A stretch of 64,000 bases of DNA, from positions 3,997,501-4,061,500 of the forward strand of contig NZ_CP019288.1 of NCBI RefSeq assembly GCF_009901525.1, written 5' to 3'. Origin of the DNA: Kordia antarctica. Lineage in GTDB: Bacteria > Bacteroidota > Bacteroidia > Flavobacteriales > Flavobacteriaceae. The notes under the pieces were generated by a model. It did no database searches. It was not told the DNA's origin and saw nothing but the letters and a program-made list of their open reading frames with translations. The position numbers and the translations under genes are program-made. Positions 42,880 through 52,936 of the stretch are shown one piece after another (position 1 is the first letter of the stretch; each line of letters begins with the position of its first letter).

Positions 42880-43608
42880 ATGAAAAAAGGATTTTCTATT
42901 ATGGCTGTAGCCATGTTAACGATTTTAAACGTAGGTGTTGCAACGGCACAAACTGCGACTGAAGCTGTACCAGAAGCTCAAGGTTTTCACCAAGTATTGA
43001 AAGAATACTTTATAAAAGGGGGGCCAGGATTCATGGGTATTGTATTGTTATGTCTTATTATAGGACTAGCAATATGTATCGAAAGAATCATTTATTTGAA
43101 TATGGCTTCCACAAATAACAAACGATTATTATCTAATGTTGAGAATGCATTAGCAACTGGTGGTGTTGAAGCAGCGAAAGAAGTTGCAAGAAACACAAAA
43201 GGACCTGTTGCATCTATTTTCTATCAAGGATTAGATCGTATGGACGAAGGAGTTGACAATGCTGAAAAAGCTGTTGTTGCTTACGGAGGTGTACAAATGG
43301 GACAATTAGAAAGAAACGTATCATGGATTTCTTTATTCATCGCAATTGCGCCGATGTTAGGATTCATGGGAACAGTAATTGGTATGATTCAAGCCTTTGA
43401 TAAAATTGCGGCTGTTGGATCATTAGATGCTTCCCTTATTGCGAGTTCTATTCAGGTAGCCTTATTAACAACCGTATTTGGTCTTATCGTGGGTATTATC
43501 CTTCAGATTTTCTATAACTATATTATTGCTAAGATTGATAGTATTGTAAACGATATGGAAGATTCATCTATTTCTTTAATAGATTTATTAGTTCGTTACA
43601 AAAAATAA
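42880..43608 (+). CDS. exbB: ExbB/TolQ/MotA family proton channel
   Basis: A 242-aa protein. An N-terminal signal-like segment (1-23) is followed by three membrane helices (about 46-66, 145-168, 183-208), with the conserved MLGFMGTVIGMI block in the second and LLTTVFGLIVGI in the third. It forms the cytoplasmic-membrane channel that energises TonB or Tol systems together with the two ExbD proteins downstream. Confidence 0.9.
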   Translation: MKKGFSIMAVAMLTILNVGVATAQTATEAVPEAQGFHQVLKEYFIKGGPGFMGIVLLCLIIGLAICIERIIYLNMASTNNKRLLSNVENALATGGVEAAKEVARNTKGPVASIFYQGLDRMDEGVDNAEKAVVAYGGVQMGQLERNVSWISLFIAIAPMLGFMGTVIGMIQAFDKIAAVGSLDASLIASSIQVALLTTVFGLIVGIILQIFYNYIIAKIDSIVNDMEDSSISLIDLLVRYKK

Positions 43609-43641
43609 TACGGTCAAATCTTATAATAATATATCACTTAT

Positions 43642-44052
43642 ATGAAAGCTTTAAAAACAATATTAACAATTATGATTGCAGCTCTTGCCTTGGTAGGAAT
43701 CGTATTCTATGTGTTAATTTTACTCGAAAAGAACCAAGGTGGTGGAATGATCATCTATGGAGAAATTTTAGTAGTAATTACCGCTGTAATCTCAGTATTC
43801 TTCGGACTCTCTAATTTAGCTACAAACCCAGACGCATTAAAGAAATCTGCAATTTCTTTAGCAGTATTTGCAATTGTTGCAATACTATCTTATGTTGCGG
43901 CTGGTGATAGCATGCTAGAAGTCGGAGATATTACAATAACAGAACAAACGTCTAAATTAGTTGGAACTGGTATTTACATGTTCTACCTTTTAGCAGCAAT
44001 TGCTATTTTGGCAATGATTGGATTTGGAATCAAAAAATCACTTAATAAATAA
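43642..44052 (+). CDS. Membrane protein of the ExbB/ExbD operon
   Basis: A 136-aa protein with four predicted helices (about 5-27, 35-54, 68-85, 110-131). It lies between exbB and the first exbD in a compact operon; similar genes are seen at this place in Flavobacteriia. Function unknown; an accessory of the energiser complex is likely from position. Confidence 0.65.
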   Translation: MKALKTILTIMIAALALVGIVFYVLILLEKNQGGGMIIYGEILVVITAVISVFFGLSNLATNPDALKKSAISLAVFAIVAILSYVAAGDSMLEVGDITITEQTSKLVGTGIYMFYLLAAIAILAMIGFGIKKSLNK

Positions 44053-44054
44053 TT

Positions 44055-44678
44055 ATGGGAAGAAGAAACATACCAGAAGTTAATGCAGGATCTATGGCAG
44101 ATATTGCATTCCTACTTCTTATCTTTTTCTTAGTAACAACTACTTTTGAAGTAGACGCTGGTATCAACAGAAAGTTGCCGCCAATGCCACCTCCAGGAGT
44201 AATACCTCCAATAATCAAGCAGAAGAATTTATTCACTGTTCAAGTAAACAAGAACAATGATCTTTTGGTTGAGGAAGTGCCGATGGAATTAAAAGATTTG
44301 CGTGAAGCAACTATTAAATTCTTAGATAACGGTGGAGGAACTAACGAAAACGGTGAGCCATGTAATTACTGCAAAGGAGAAAGAAAAGATGATTCGTCAG
44401 ATCATCCTAACAAAGCTATTATCTCAGTTAAAAATGACAGAGAAACAGAATATAAAACATTTATTTCTGTACAAAATGAGCTTGTAGGTGCTTACAATTT
44501 CTTAAGAAACAGAGAATCCATGAAAATTTATGGTAAAAAGTTTACCACTTTAGATTCATTGTTCAGTGATCCAAAACTAAAAGATAATTCTCCTGAAAAG
44601 ATAGAATTAAATAAGAAAATAGAAAGGATTAAGGAAATGTATCCTCAGAAGATATCTGAAGCAGAAACTAATAATTAA
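44055..44678 (+). CDS. exbD: ExbD/TolR family biopolymer transport protein
   Basis: A 207-aa protein. The N-terminus (EVNAGSMADIAFLLLIFFLV) contains the single membrane helix with the conserved Asp of the ExbD family. The large periplasmic part holds an extra Cys-containing loop (CNYCKGE, about 95-101) unlike short ExbD proteins. It works with ExbB and the second ExbD. Confidence 0.88.
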   Translation: MGRRNIPEVNAGSMADIAFLLLIFFLVTTTFEVDAGINRKLPPMPPPGVIPPIIKQKNLFTVQVNKNNDLLVEEVPMELKDLREATIKFLDNGGGTNENGEPCNYCKGERKDDSSDHPNKAIISVKNDRETEYKTFISVQNELVGAYNFLRNRESMKIYGKKFTTLDSLFSDPKLKDNSPEKIELNKKIERIKEMYPQKISEAETNN

Positions 44679-44691
44679 AACTGTAGCTACT

Positions 44692-45183
44692 ATGTCTAAA
44701 TTTAAAAAGAAAAAAAGTGGTGAGTTACCACCAGTATCTACAGCAGCTTTGCCAGATATTGTTTTTATGTTATTATTTTTCTTCATGACGGTAACAACGT
44801 TTAAGAAAGATGATTACAAAGTAAGACAAGATTTCCCTCGTGCTGATCAAGTTCAGATATTAAACAAAGAGGATAAAGTAATCTACATTTATGCGGGAAA
44901 GCCAAGTGAGAGATACCAAGCTGAAGTAGGAACACAAGCAAAAATTCAGTTAAATGATAAATTTGCTGATGTTTCTGAAATCAAGGATTATTGGTTCAAC
45001 GAAATCAATAACAATCCAAAGCTTGGACAGCAATTTCAAAATATTGCCATCACTGCTTTAAAAGTAGATGGTGAAACGAATATGGGTTTAGTCTCTGATA
45101 TTAAACAACAACTTCGTGAAATAAATGCTTTAAAGATTAACTATACTACCAAAAAAGGGAAGTTTAGTGATAATTTAAAGTAA
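44692..45183 (+). CDS. exbD: Second ExbD/TolR family protein
   Basis: A 163-aa protein with the ExbD membrane helix and conserved Asp (STAALPDIVFMLLFFFMTV) near the N-terminus, followed by a periplasmic domain. It lies 13 nt after the first exbD and is followed by a strong terminator. Two ExbD subunits per operon are common in this phylum. Confidence 0.88.
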   Translation: MSKFKKKKSGELPPVSTAALPDIVFMLLFFFMTVTTFKKDDYKVRQDFPRADQVQILNKEDKVIYIYAGKPSERYQAEVGTQAKIQLNDKFADVSEIKDYWFNEINNNPKLGQQFQNIAITALKVDGETNMGLVSDIKQQLREINALKINYTTKKGKFSDNLK

Positions 45184-45207
45184 TAGAAAATTTTAAATTT
45201 TATATTC

Positions 45208-45240
45208 AAAAAAGCACTCTTTCTAGAGTGCTTTTTTTGT
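45208..45240 (+). terminator. Intrinsic terminator of the exb operon
   Basis: AAGCACTCT and AGAGTGCTT form a 9-bp stem with TTCT loop, followed by a T run of seven or more. It ends the four-gene operon. Confidence 0.9.
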
Positions 45241-45323
45241 ATTATCTTGTTGATATAATTGTGCAAAAAACAAATTCTGAATCAATCATTTTGAAGTTTA
45301 TTTGGTATAATACAAGAAACAGC

Positions 45324-46019
45324 ATGAAACACATTGTCATAGGAATATTAGTATTCTTTTTTGGATTAAATTACGTGATTGCTCAAGAACAAGTTCGTGA
45401 CACCATTGCTGATGAAAATTACAGAGAAGATCAGTTTTACATCGGAATTACCTATAATATTCTTCAAAATCGTCCGAGTGGAATTTCTCAAAACAATTTA
45501 TCCAACGGAATACATTTAGGTGTTATTCGTGATTTTCCTATCAATAAGAAGCGTAACAAGGCAATCGGAATTGGTTTAGGTTATTCCTATAATTCATACT
45601 TTCACAACTTAAAAGCTACGAAAACTGACATTGGAATTACGTATGAAGCTATTGATAACGACGAAAGTTTCAAGCGAAACAAATACCGAACGCATGTTGT
45701 AGAGCTTCCCATAGAATATCGTTGGCGAACTTCTACAGCTTCTGATTATAAATTTTGGCGCATTTATGGAGGATTCAAAGTTGGATATATCTTTTCTGGA
45801 ATTTCAAAATTTGTAGGTGATACCGAAAGGATTAGATTTCAAAATGATGATTTGAATCGACTTCAGTATGGGCTCACACTAAGCGCAGGTTATAATACAT
45901 GGAATTTTCATGTCTATTACGGTTTAAATTCAATGTTTAAGAATAACACAATGACTGTTAGCGGTGAACAGTTTGATATGAATACAATTAAAGTTGGCTT
46001 AATGTTTTACATCTTATAA
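45324..46019 (+). CDS. Outer-membrane beta-barrel protein (porin family)
   Basis: A 231-aa protein. The start MKHIVIGILVFFFG gives a signal peptide ending VIAQ; a longer frame from 45,228 overlaps the terminator. The mature part has about eight beta strands with aromatic ends, as in small outer-membrane barrels. Specific function is unknown. Confidence 0.7.
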   Translation: MKHIVIGILVFFFGLNYVIAQEQVRDTIADENYREDQFYIGITYNILQNRPSGISQNNLSNGIHLGVIRDFPINKKRNKAIGIGLGYSYNSYFHNLKATKTDIGITYEAIDNDESFKRNKYRTHVVELPIEYRWRTSTASDYKFWRIYGGFKVGYIFSGISKFVGDTERIRFQNDDLNRLQYGLTLSAGYNTWNFHVYYGLNSMFKNNTMTVSGEQFDMNTIKVGLMFYIL

Positions 46020-46619
46020 CCAATCATACAATACCAATAATTGCGGAATCCAGCCAATAAAAAAGCCAATAATTAATTCTACAAACGTATGTGCTTTCAA
46101 GAATAAGCGAGAAGTTCCTACAAGTCCAATCATTAAAATAAGAATGCTCAAAGCAAAAGTAATGTTGATTTGATACGCAATACTCAAAACGATTAAAAAC
46201 ATTACCAATCCAGAAATTCCCATCATATGCATACTTGCTTTTACGCGAAATAAAACTAAAATAAGGCAAGCAATCGTAGCGATTAATGTTGCCAAAAAGA
46301 AATCATACAATTCTGCAAAAATAGATTTCGTAATCACTTTGGTGACAATCAGAAACAACACTAAAATATACACATAAAGCGGAATTCTACGTTGTTTTAC
46401 ATCTTTCACAAAAATAGAATCGATCATTTTAAATCGTTTCAACAAAATAAAAAGTAGTATTGGAATAAAAATGGTGAAAATTGAAGTCGTGATAATAACG
46501 TCAATTTTAAAATTAGGTTCGTACAATCGTGGCGTGACTAAAAAATAGCCAATTGTTGCCATTGCTGGAATAAAAATAGGGTGGAAGAGGTATGATATTA
46601 CCTTGAAAAAAGTACGCAT
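46014..46619 (-). CDS. Polytopic membrane protein, PAP2-like
   Basis: A 201-aa protein with about six helices. The segment with KASMHMMGISG and SRLFLKAHTFVELIIG resembles the last two motifs of PAP2 phosphatases, though the first motif is not clear. It lies directly after rpoN on the same strand (46,620) and overlaps the barrel gene by 6 nt at its end. Lipid phosphatase activity is uncertain. Confidence 0.6.
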   Translation of the reverse strand: MRTFFKVISYLFHPIFIPAMATIGYFLVTPRLYEPNFKIDVIITTSIFTIFIPILLFILLKRFKMIDSIFVKDVKQRRIPLYVYILVLFLIVTKVITKSIFAELYDFFLATLIATIACLILVLFRVKASMHMMGISGLVMFLIVLSIAYQINITFALSILILMIGLVGTSRLFLKAHTFVELIIGFFIGWIPQLLVLYDWL

Positions 46620-48083
46620 TTATATTTTCTTGCGTAATCGTGCCACAGGAATATCGAGTTGTTCTCTATATTTGGCAACAGTTCTACGTGCAATAGGATA
46701 TCCTTTTTCCTTTAAAATAGTTGCTAACTTTTCATCGGTTAATGGTTTTTTCTTGCTTTCTTCTTCAATAACTGTTTCTAAAATCTTTTTAATTTCTCGT
46801 GTAGAAACATCTTCTCCTTGTTCATTTTTCATGGATTCAGAGAAAAATTCCTTAATCAATTTCGTTCCGTAAGGCGTATCCACATATTTACTATTGGCAA
46901 CACGCGACACTGTAGAAACGTCCATATGAATCAAATCTGCGATATCTTTCAAAATCATCGGTTTCAACTTGCGTTCATCGCCTGTAAGGAAATATTCTTC
47001 TTGATAATGAAGAATGGCATTCATGGTAACTAAAAGCGTCTGTTGTCGTTGCTTAATCGCGTCAATAAACCATTTAGCAGCATCCAACTTCTGTTTAATG
47101 AACATCACGGCATCTTTCTGCGATTTCGTTTTCTCACGCGTATCTTTATAGCCTTTTAGCATCTCATTATAATCTCTAGAAACATGTAATTCAGGCGCAT
47201 TTCTGCCATTCAAAGTCAGCTCCAACATGCCTTCCACAATACGAATGGCAAAGTCAGGAACAATATGCTCAATCATTTTTGTATTTCCAGCGTACGATCC
47301 GCCAGGTTTCGGATTCAAACGTTCTATTTCTAAAATTCCATCGCGCAATTCAACTTCAGTAATATCAAACTTTTGCAAAAGTTTCTTGTAATGTTTTTTG
47401 GTAAAATGCTCAAATGACTTATCTAAAATATTAATAGCAAGTTCAATAGAAGCAGTTGGTTCTTTCCTGCGCAATTGAATCAATAAACATTCTTGTAAAT
47501 TTCGTGCGCCAACGCCAGCAGGATCCAAATCATGGACAATATTCAAAATTTTCGCTACGTTTTCGTCCGTTGTGGAAATATTTTGTGTAAACGCTAAATC
47601 ATCTACAATATCTTCCAAAGGTCTACGGATATAGCCGCTTTCGTCTACACTTCCAATTAAAAATTCGGCAATTTCCCGATCTTCCTCAGAAAGTCGAAAC
47701 GTATTCAATTGGGTTTTTAAATGCTGACCAAACGACGTTCCAGAAGCATACGGAACACTTTTTTCATCATCATCGGCGCTATAATTATTTGCTTGCAAAC
47801 GGTAACTCGGAACTTCATCATCACTCAAATAATCATCTACATTAATATCATCTGCTGCAATCGTTTCGTTTTCAGTTCCATAATCGTCGTCATATTCATT
47901 TGACAAATCAGCATCATAATCTTCTTCTAATTCTTTTCCAGTATCCAACGCAGGATTTTCCTCCAACTCTTGTGACAGACGTTGTTCAAAAGCTTGTGTA
48001 GGCAATTGAATTAACTTCATCAACTGAATTTGTTGTGGAGATAATTTTTGAGATAACCTAAAATTTAATTGTTGTTTAAGCAT
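46620..48083 (-). CDS. rpoN: RNA polymerase sigma-54 factor
   Basis: A 487-aa protein. The Gln/Leu-rich activator region I is at the N-terminus (LSPQQIQLMKLIQLP), an acidic stretch follows (about 50-90), then the core-binding domain, the HTH (TVSRVANSKYVDTPYG) and the RpoN box (ARRTVAKYRE) near the end. It needs AAA+ activators for open-complex formation; none is encoded in the window. Confidence 0.96.
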   Translation of the reverse strand: MLKQQLNFRLSQKLSPQQIQLMKLIQLPTQAFEQRLSQELEENPALDTGKELEEDYDADLSNEYDDDYGTENETIAADDINVDDYLSDDEVPSYRLQANNYSADDDEKSVPYASGTSFGQHLKTQLNTFRLSEEDREIAEFLIGSVDESGYIRRPLEDIVDDLAFTQNISTTDENVAKILNIVHDLDPAGVGARNLQECLLIQLRRKEPTASIELAINILDKSFEHFTKKHYKKLLQKFDITEVELRDGILEIERLNPKPGGSYAGNTKMIEHIVPDFAIRIVEGMLELTLNGRNAPELHVSRDYNEMLKGYKDTREKTKSQKDAVMFIKQKLDAAKWFIDAIKQRQQTLLVTMNAILHYQEEYFLTGDERKLKPMILKDIADLIHMDVSTVSRVANSKYVDTPYGTKLIKEFFSESMKNEQGEDVSTREIKKILETVIEEESKKKPLTDEKLATILKEKGYPIARRTVAKYREQLDIPVARLRKKI

Positions 48084-48580
48084 ATAATTTGGTTGGTTTC
48101 TTCAAAATCTGCCATTTTACGGTCATTTGTTTTGGTCTCAAAAACTAAAGTTTTCTTGTAAAACCGCTTTTGTAATTCAAATATAGAGTAACCTCGTTGG
48201 TGATTTTGTTTGGCATTGAATCAAAAACAATACCATAGTCATTAAAGATACTATGTTTTTTTTACAGATAGATTTTAATAACACACAAATATAAAAAACC
48301 TACCATGTTATTAGAAGCTGTAATGGAAAAATTAGTGATGCATTTGCAGAGTAGGTCGTACTTTTTCCCGTAGTTAGAAAATATAACAGCAGAAAATTCA
48401 CTTTAACAACAAATGAATTTTAAAATGAATTGTACAAAATTTGAATTATATTTTTTTTTGGATGAAATAGAAATGAATTTCATCGGTCATTTTAAAGTTA
48501 ATTTGGCATTACGCATTCCATAAAAAAAGCAGACGTTCATAAATGAAGTCTGCTTTAAGATGTAGTGTACTAAAATAAAT
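48084..48580. other. 497-nt intergenic region, terminator for asnS
   Basis: The hairpin AAAGCAGAC/GTCTGCTTT at 48,526-48,556, followed on the - strand by a T run, terminates asnS. The rest is AT-rich and should hold the rpoN promoter near 48,100-48,180. No gene is convincing; a 22-codon frame near 48,306 has no support. Confidence 0.6.
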
Positions 48581-50023
48581 TTAAAACGCTGCGTTTTTCG
48601 GTGTTCTAGGATAAGGAATTACATCTTTAATATTACTCATTCCTGTTGCAAACATAACCAAACGTTCAAAACCTAAACCGAAACCAGAATGCACAGCAGT
48701 TCCGTATTTACGAAGTTCTAAATACCACCAAAGTTCTTCTTCTGAAATATCTAAAGTAGCCATTTTCTTTTTCAATATATCTAAACGTTCTTCACGTTGC
48801 GCTCCACCAATAATTTCTCCAATTCCTGGAAATAAAACATCCATCGCGCGCACAGTTTTTTCGTCTTCGTTCAAACGCATGTAAAACGCTTTAATGTTTG
48901 CTGGATAATCAAATAAAATTACAGGACATTTAAAATGCTTTTCTACCAAGAAACGTTCGTGTTCACTTTGTAAATCTGATCCCCATTCGTTGATTAAATA
49001 TTTGAATTTCTTCTTCTTATTTGGTTTCGAATCACGTAAAATATCAATTGCTTCCGTATAACTTACACGTTTGAAGTTGTTGTCAACCACAAAACGTAAT
49101 TTCTCTGTCAAGGTCATTTCGCTCCGTTCGGCTTGTGGTTTTGACTTGTCTTCTTGAATCAAACGATCTTCTAAAAACTTTAAATCGTCCGGATTGTGTT
49201 CTAATATATAACTCAACACAGATTTCATAAAATCTTCTGCTAAGTCCATGTTTCCGCTTAAATCCATAAACGCAACTTCTGGCTCAATCATCCAAAATTC
49301 TGCCAAATGACGAGATGTGTTCGAGTTTTCTGCTCTAAACGTTGGTCCAAATGTATACACTTTTCCTAACGACATTGCGTAGGTTTCTGCTTCTAACTGT
49401 CCAGAAACCGTTAAGTTGGTTTCCTTTCCAAAGAAATCTTGCGAATAATCAACGTTTCCTTCTTCATCCAATGGCGGATTTTTAGGATCTAACGTCGTAA
49501 CTCTAAACATTTCTCCAGCACCTTCTGCATCACTTCCAGTAATGAGTGGCGTATGCATATTATAAAATCCGTTCTCGTTAAAATATTTATGAACTGCAAA
49601 AGATAATGATGAACGCAAACGCATTACCGCGCTAAATGTATTTGTACGTGTGCGTAAATGTGCTTGCTCACGCAAAAACTCCAAACTGTGTTTTTTAGGC
49701 TGTAAAACTGTTTTTGATACTTCTTCTGGATCTGCATCTCCCAAAATAGTAATGTCAGTTACCTTAACTTCTACCTTTTGACCTTTTCCTTGACTTTCAA
49801 TCAATTCTCCTTTAATAGAAACCGCAGCGCCTGTACCAATACGTTGTAAAGTATCCTCGTTTGTATTTTCAAAATCAACAACACATTGAATATTATTAAT
49901 GGTAGAACCATCATTTAAAGCAATAAAACGATTTGCTCTAAAAGTTCGCACCCAACCTTTTACAATAATTTCTTGTACTAGCGTTTCTGAATTTAATAAT
50001 TCAGCGACTGTGTATGATTTCAT
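48581..50023 (-). CDS. asnS: Asparaginyl-tRNA synthetase
   Basis: A 480-aa class IIb synthetase. The N-terminal OB-fold anticodon-binding domain (about 1-105) leads to the catalytic domain with motif 2 (FGPTFRAENSNTSRHLAEFWMIEPE split around residues 222-246) and motif 3 (GFGLGFERLVMFATG near the end). It charges tRNA-Asn. Length is normal. Confidence 0.96.
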   Translation of the reverse strand: MKSYTVAELLNSETLVQEIIVKGWVRTFRANRFIALNDGSTINNIQCVVDFENTNEDTLQRIGTGAAVSIKGELIESQGKGQKVEVKVTDITILGDADPEEVSKTVLQPKKHSLEFLREQAHLRTRTNTFSAVMRLRSSLSFAVHKYFNENGFYNMHTPLITGSDAEGAGEMFRVTTLDPKNPPLDEEGNVDYSQDFFGKETNLTVSGQLEAETYAMSLGKVYTFGPTFRAENSNTSRHLAEFWMIEPEVAFMDLSGNMDLAEDFMKSVLSYILEHNPDDLKFLEDRLIQEDKSKPQAERSEMTLTEKLRFVVDNNFKRVSYTEAIDILRDSKPNKKKKFKYLINEWGSDLQSEHERFLVEKHFKCPVILFDYPANIKAFYMRLNEDEKTVRAMDVLFPGIGEIIGGAQREERLDILKKKMATLDISEEELWWYLELRKYGTAVHSGFGLGFERLVMFATGMSNIKDVIPYPRTPKNAAF

Positions 50024-50273
50024 CTCTGTAATAATTTAGGCGACAAATATAGCTTATTAGTGAAAACTTATGAAATGAGCCACCACAATTTTTTGATGCT
50101 AACTTAAATGGTTATTAGAGAATTCAATCTGACAGAATTAATAAGTATAAAATAAACAGATGAATGGTTATGGAATAAAATTGAGCGCACATTTTGTAAG
50201 TAACGTGTGTTTTTTTGCTGTGAGAATTTGCTAAAGCGTATAAATACTTAGAAATAAAAGGGTATTACCCGAT

Positions 50274-50293
50274 AAAAAGGGGATTTTTCCCCT
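50274..50293 (-). terminator. Terminator downstream of the RND gene
   Basis: AAGGGG and CCCCTT pair around a short A/T loop, and on the - strand the stem is followed by TTTTTATC. It is about 160 nt past the stop of the RND exporter gene and ends the leftward transcription. From 50,024 to 50,270 I see no gene. Confidence 0.6.
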
Positions 50294-50355
50294 TGTCTGA
50301 ACGCTCAAACAAGACATATATTTGTCATGGCTATTAATCAATTGCAATCTTAATT

Positions 50356-50444
50356 TATCTTTAACGATAAGGAAATTAAGGTAGGTTTGGGGGAACCTAA
50401 TAGAGTCTGAATGCTGTAACAACAGCTTCAGGCTTTATTTTTTT
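50356..50444 (+). ncRNA. Putative short structured RNA
   Basis: A TATCTTTA box (50,356-50,363) is followed by a small hairpin TAGGTT/AACCTA with a G-rich loop (50,382-50,399), and then a long hairpin (GTCTGAATGCTGT with ACAGCTTCAGGC, 50,405-50,434) with a T run. That is promoter, structured body and terminator in about 90 nt without a reading frame. It may belong to a flavobacterial RNA family such as Flavo-1, which I cannot check. Confidence 0.45.
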
Positions 50445-50452
50445 GTATCAAT

Positions 50453-52888
50453 TCATTCTTCTTCTTGCGATGCGTCTACATTCTTCTTTAATCCGAAAAG
50501 TGATTTTTTCTCCTTTTTCTTCTTCTCAGGAAAGATTCTAAAGTTTGGTTCTTTTAATACACGTTTGTTTGCAATGCTTCTTTCTAGCGAAAGCAATAAG
50601 GAAGGTAATAATAATAAGTTTGCCAACATCGCAAAGAGTAATGTTGCAGAAACCAATCCGCCCAAAGCGACAGTTCCACCAAAACTAGAAATCATAAATA
50701 CCGAGAATCCGAAGAATAATACAATAGATGTATAAAACATGCTGACACCAGTTTCACGCAAAGCTGCATAGACTGATTTTCGAATTTTCCAGTTATTACT
50801 CTGTAATTCTTGTCGGTATTTTGCTAAGAAATGGATCGTGTCATCCACAGAAATTCCAAAAGCAATACTAAATACTAAAATGGTAGATGGTTTAATAGGA
50901 ACGCCCAAAAAACCCATCATTCCTGCAGTAATAAGTAATGGTAATAAGTTTGGAACTAACGAAATTAAAATCATTCGGAATGAACGAAATAAATACGCCA
51001 TAAACAACGAAATTAAAAAGATGGCAAGCGATAACGACATGATTAAGTTATCAACCAAATATTTAGTTCCTTTCAAGAAAACCAATGCTTTTCCTGTCAA
51101 AGTAACGTCGTATTTATCTTTGAATGTGCTATCTATTTTAGTTCGTAATTCTTGTTCAATCCGCTCCATTTTATCCGTTCCAATATCTTTCATAAACGTG
51201 GTAATGCGCGCATACCTTCCGGTAGAATCTACAAAACTTGTAAGCAGATTAACATCAGATTTCGATTTTGCCACATACGTAGAAATGATAGCGTTTTCAT
51301 TAGAAGCTGGCAATGTATAATTTTTAGGAAGTCCGCCAAAATAAGCTTGACGCGAATATTTTGCCAAACTTACAATAGACATTGGTTGCGACAACTCAGG
51401 CGTATCTACAATGAGTTGCTCAAGCTGATCCATACGTTTGAGCGTCGGAAGTTTTAGGACACCATTTTTACGTTTGGTATCCACCAATATTTCTAGTGGC
51501 ATAATGCCGTCAAATTCTTCTTCAAAGAAACGAATGTCCTGAAAAAAATCGGCGCGTTGTGGCATATCTTCAATCAAACTTCCTGAAATACGAATTTGAC
51601 AGATTCCGATAATACTCAATATTAACAAACTTGCAGAAGCAATGTAAACTCCTTTTCTGTGATTTCGCACCGTTTGTTCCATCCAATTCACAAAACCACC
51701 AATCCAACGTTTGTTTAGATGATTTAAGTGTTTTTCTTTCGGCAACGACATGTAACTATAAATAATCGGAATGATTAATAGCGACAGTATAAATATGGCA
51801 ATGATATTGATAGAAGCTACAATACCAAATTCTTTTAGAAGTTTGCTTTTTGTAATGATAAACGTTGCAAAACCAGCCGCAGTTGTCACATTTGTCATGA
51901 GCGTTGCATTTCCGATTTTCGAAATTACACGTTGTAACGACTTGGCTTGATTTCCGTGTTTTTTTATTTCTTGTTGATATTTGTTGATGAAAAATATGCA
52001 GTTCGGAATTCCAATAACAATAATTAACGGAGGAATTAATGCCGTTAATACGGTGATTTCGTAATGCAATAATCCTAAAATTCCAAAAGCCCACATAACA
52101 CCAATAATCACGACAACCATTGAAATAAATGTGGCGCGAAACGAGCGAAAGAAAAAGAAAAATATGAGACTCGTAATGAATAAAGCCGCGCCAATAAACA
52201 AACTGATCTCGTCTACAATGTTTTGCGAATTTAAAGTTCGGATATATGGCATTCCAGAAACGCGCAAATCAAGTCCTGTTTCTTTTTCAAATGCAGCAAT
52301 TATTGGAAGGACTTCATCATAGATAAAATCTTTCCGAACAATAGTATTTACAATTTCTTTGTCAAGATAAACCGCCGTTCGGATAGTTCCTTCGTCATTG
52401 AATAATAGACTTTTATAAAACGGTAAATTTTTGAAGAGTTCGTTTTTAATTTCGTCAACTTCTGCTTGCGTTGCGACTTCGCCTGTGACTAAATTTTCTA
52501 AATCAAAACGTTGATTTTCTTCGTCTTTAATAAGTTTTTTTAGATTTTCGGTAGAGATTACTGAAGCAACTTCAGGTTTAGCGTTGAACTGTTTGCTAAG
52601 TCGATTCCAGGCATTAAAATTTTCAGGTGTAAATACAGCACTGTCTTTTACAGCAAGAATGATTAGGTTTCCTTCTTCCCCAAAAATATTAAGAAATTTG
52701 ATGTATTCAACATTAACAGGATGATTGTCTGGCAACAGATTGGCTTCTGTATAGGAAAAGCGCATGTTTTTCCATTGCATACCCAAAAAGACAGTCATGG
52801 CAGCGATTAGCAGTAGAATTATAATTCTATTTCTAAGAATTAATCTAGCTACAATTCCCCAAAACTGTGTATTTATCCATTTAATCAT
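50453..52888 (-). CDS. RND-superfamily exporter (MMPL-like)
   Basis: An 811-aa membrane protein. The start MIKWINTQFWG is chosen over an ATG 7 codons earlier. It has two repeats, each with one helix, a large periplasmic domain and a five-helix bundle: helices at about 22-42, 220-400, 425-445 and 630-770. The motif GISVDDTIHFLAKYR near residue 690 is typical of sterol-sensing/MMPL-type exporters. It lacks TolC or membrane-fusion partners nearby, so hydrophobic lipid transport is more likely than drug efflux. Confidence 0.85.
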   Translation of the reverse strand: MIKWINTQFWGIVARLILRNRIIILLLIAAMTVFLGMQWKNMRFSYTEANLLPDNHPVNVEYIKFLNIFGEEGNLIILAVKDSAVFTPENFNAWNRLSKQFNAKPEVASVISTENLKKLIKDEENQRFDLENLVTGEVATQAEVDEIKNELFKNLPFYKSLLFNDEGTIRTAVYLDKEIVNTIVRKDFIYDEVLPIIAAFEKETGLDLRVSGMPYIRTLNSQNIVDEISLFIGAALFITSLIFFFFFRSFRATFISMVVVIIGVMWAFGILGLLHYEITVLTALIPPLIIVIGIPNCIFFINKYQQEIKKHGNQAKSLQRVISKIGNATLMTNVTTAAGFATFIITKSKLLKEFGIVASINIIAIFILSLLIIPIIYSYMSLPKEKHLNHLNKRWIGGFVNWMEQTVRNHRKGVYIASASLLILSIIGICQIRISGSLIEDMPQRADFFQDIRFFEEEFDGIMPLEILVDTKRKNGVLKLPTLKRMDQLEQLIVDTPELSQPMSIVSLAKYSRQAYFGGLPKNYTLPASNENAIISTYVAKSKSDVNLLTSFVDSTGRYARITTFMKDIGTDKMERIEQELRTKIDSTFKDKYDVTLTGKALVFLKGTKYLVDNLIMSLSLAIFLISLFMAYLFRSFRMILISLVPNLLPLLITAGMMGFLGVPIKPSTILVFSIAFGISVDDTIHFLAKYRQELQSNNWKIRKSVYAALRETGVSMFYTSIVLFFGFSVFMISSFGGTVALGGLVSATLLFAMLANLLLLPSLLLSLERSIANKRVLKEPNFRIFPEKKKKEKKSLFGLKKNVDASQEEE

Positions 52889-52936
52889 TATTCCGTTTTT
52901 GCAGTGCAAATTTAAGAAAAACCAATGAAGTCAGGC

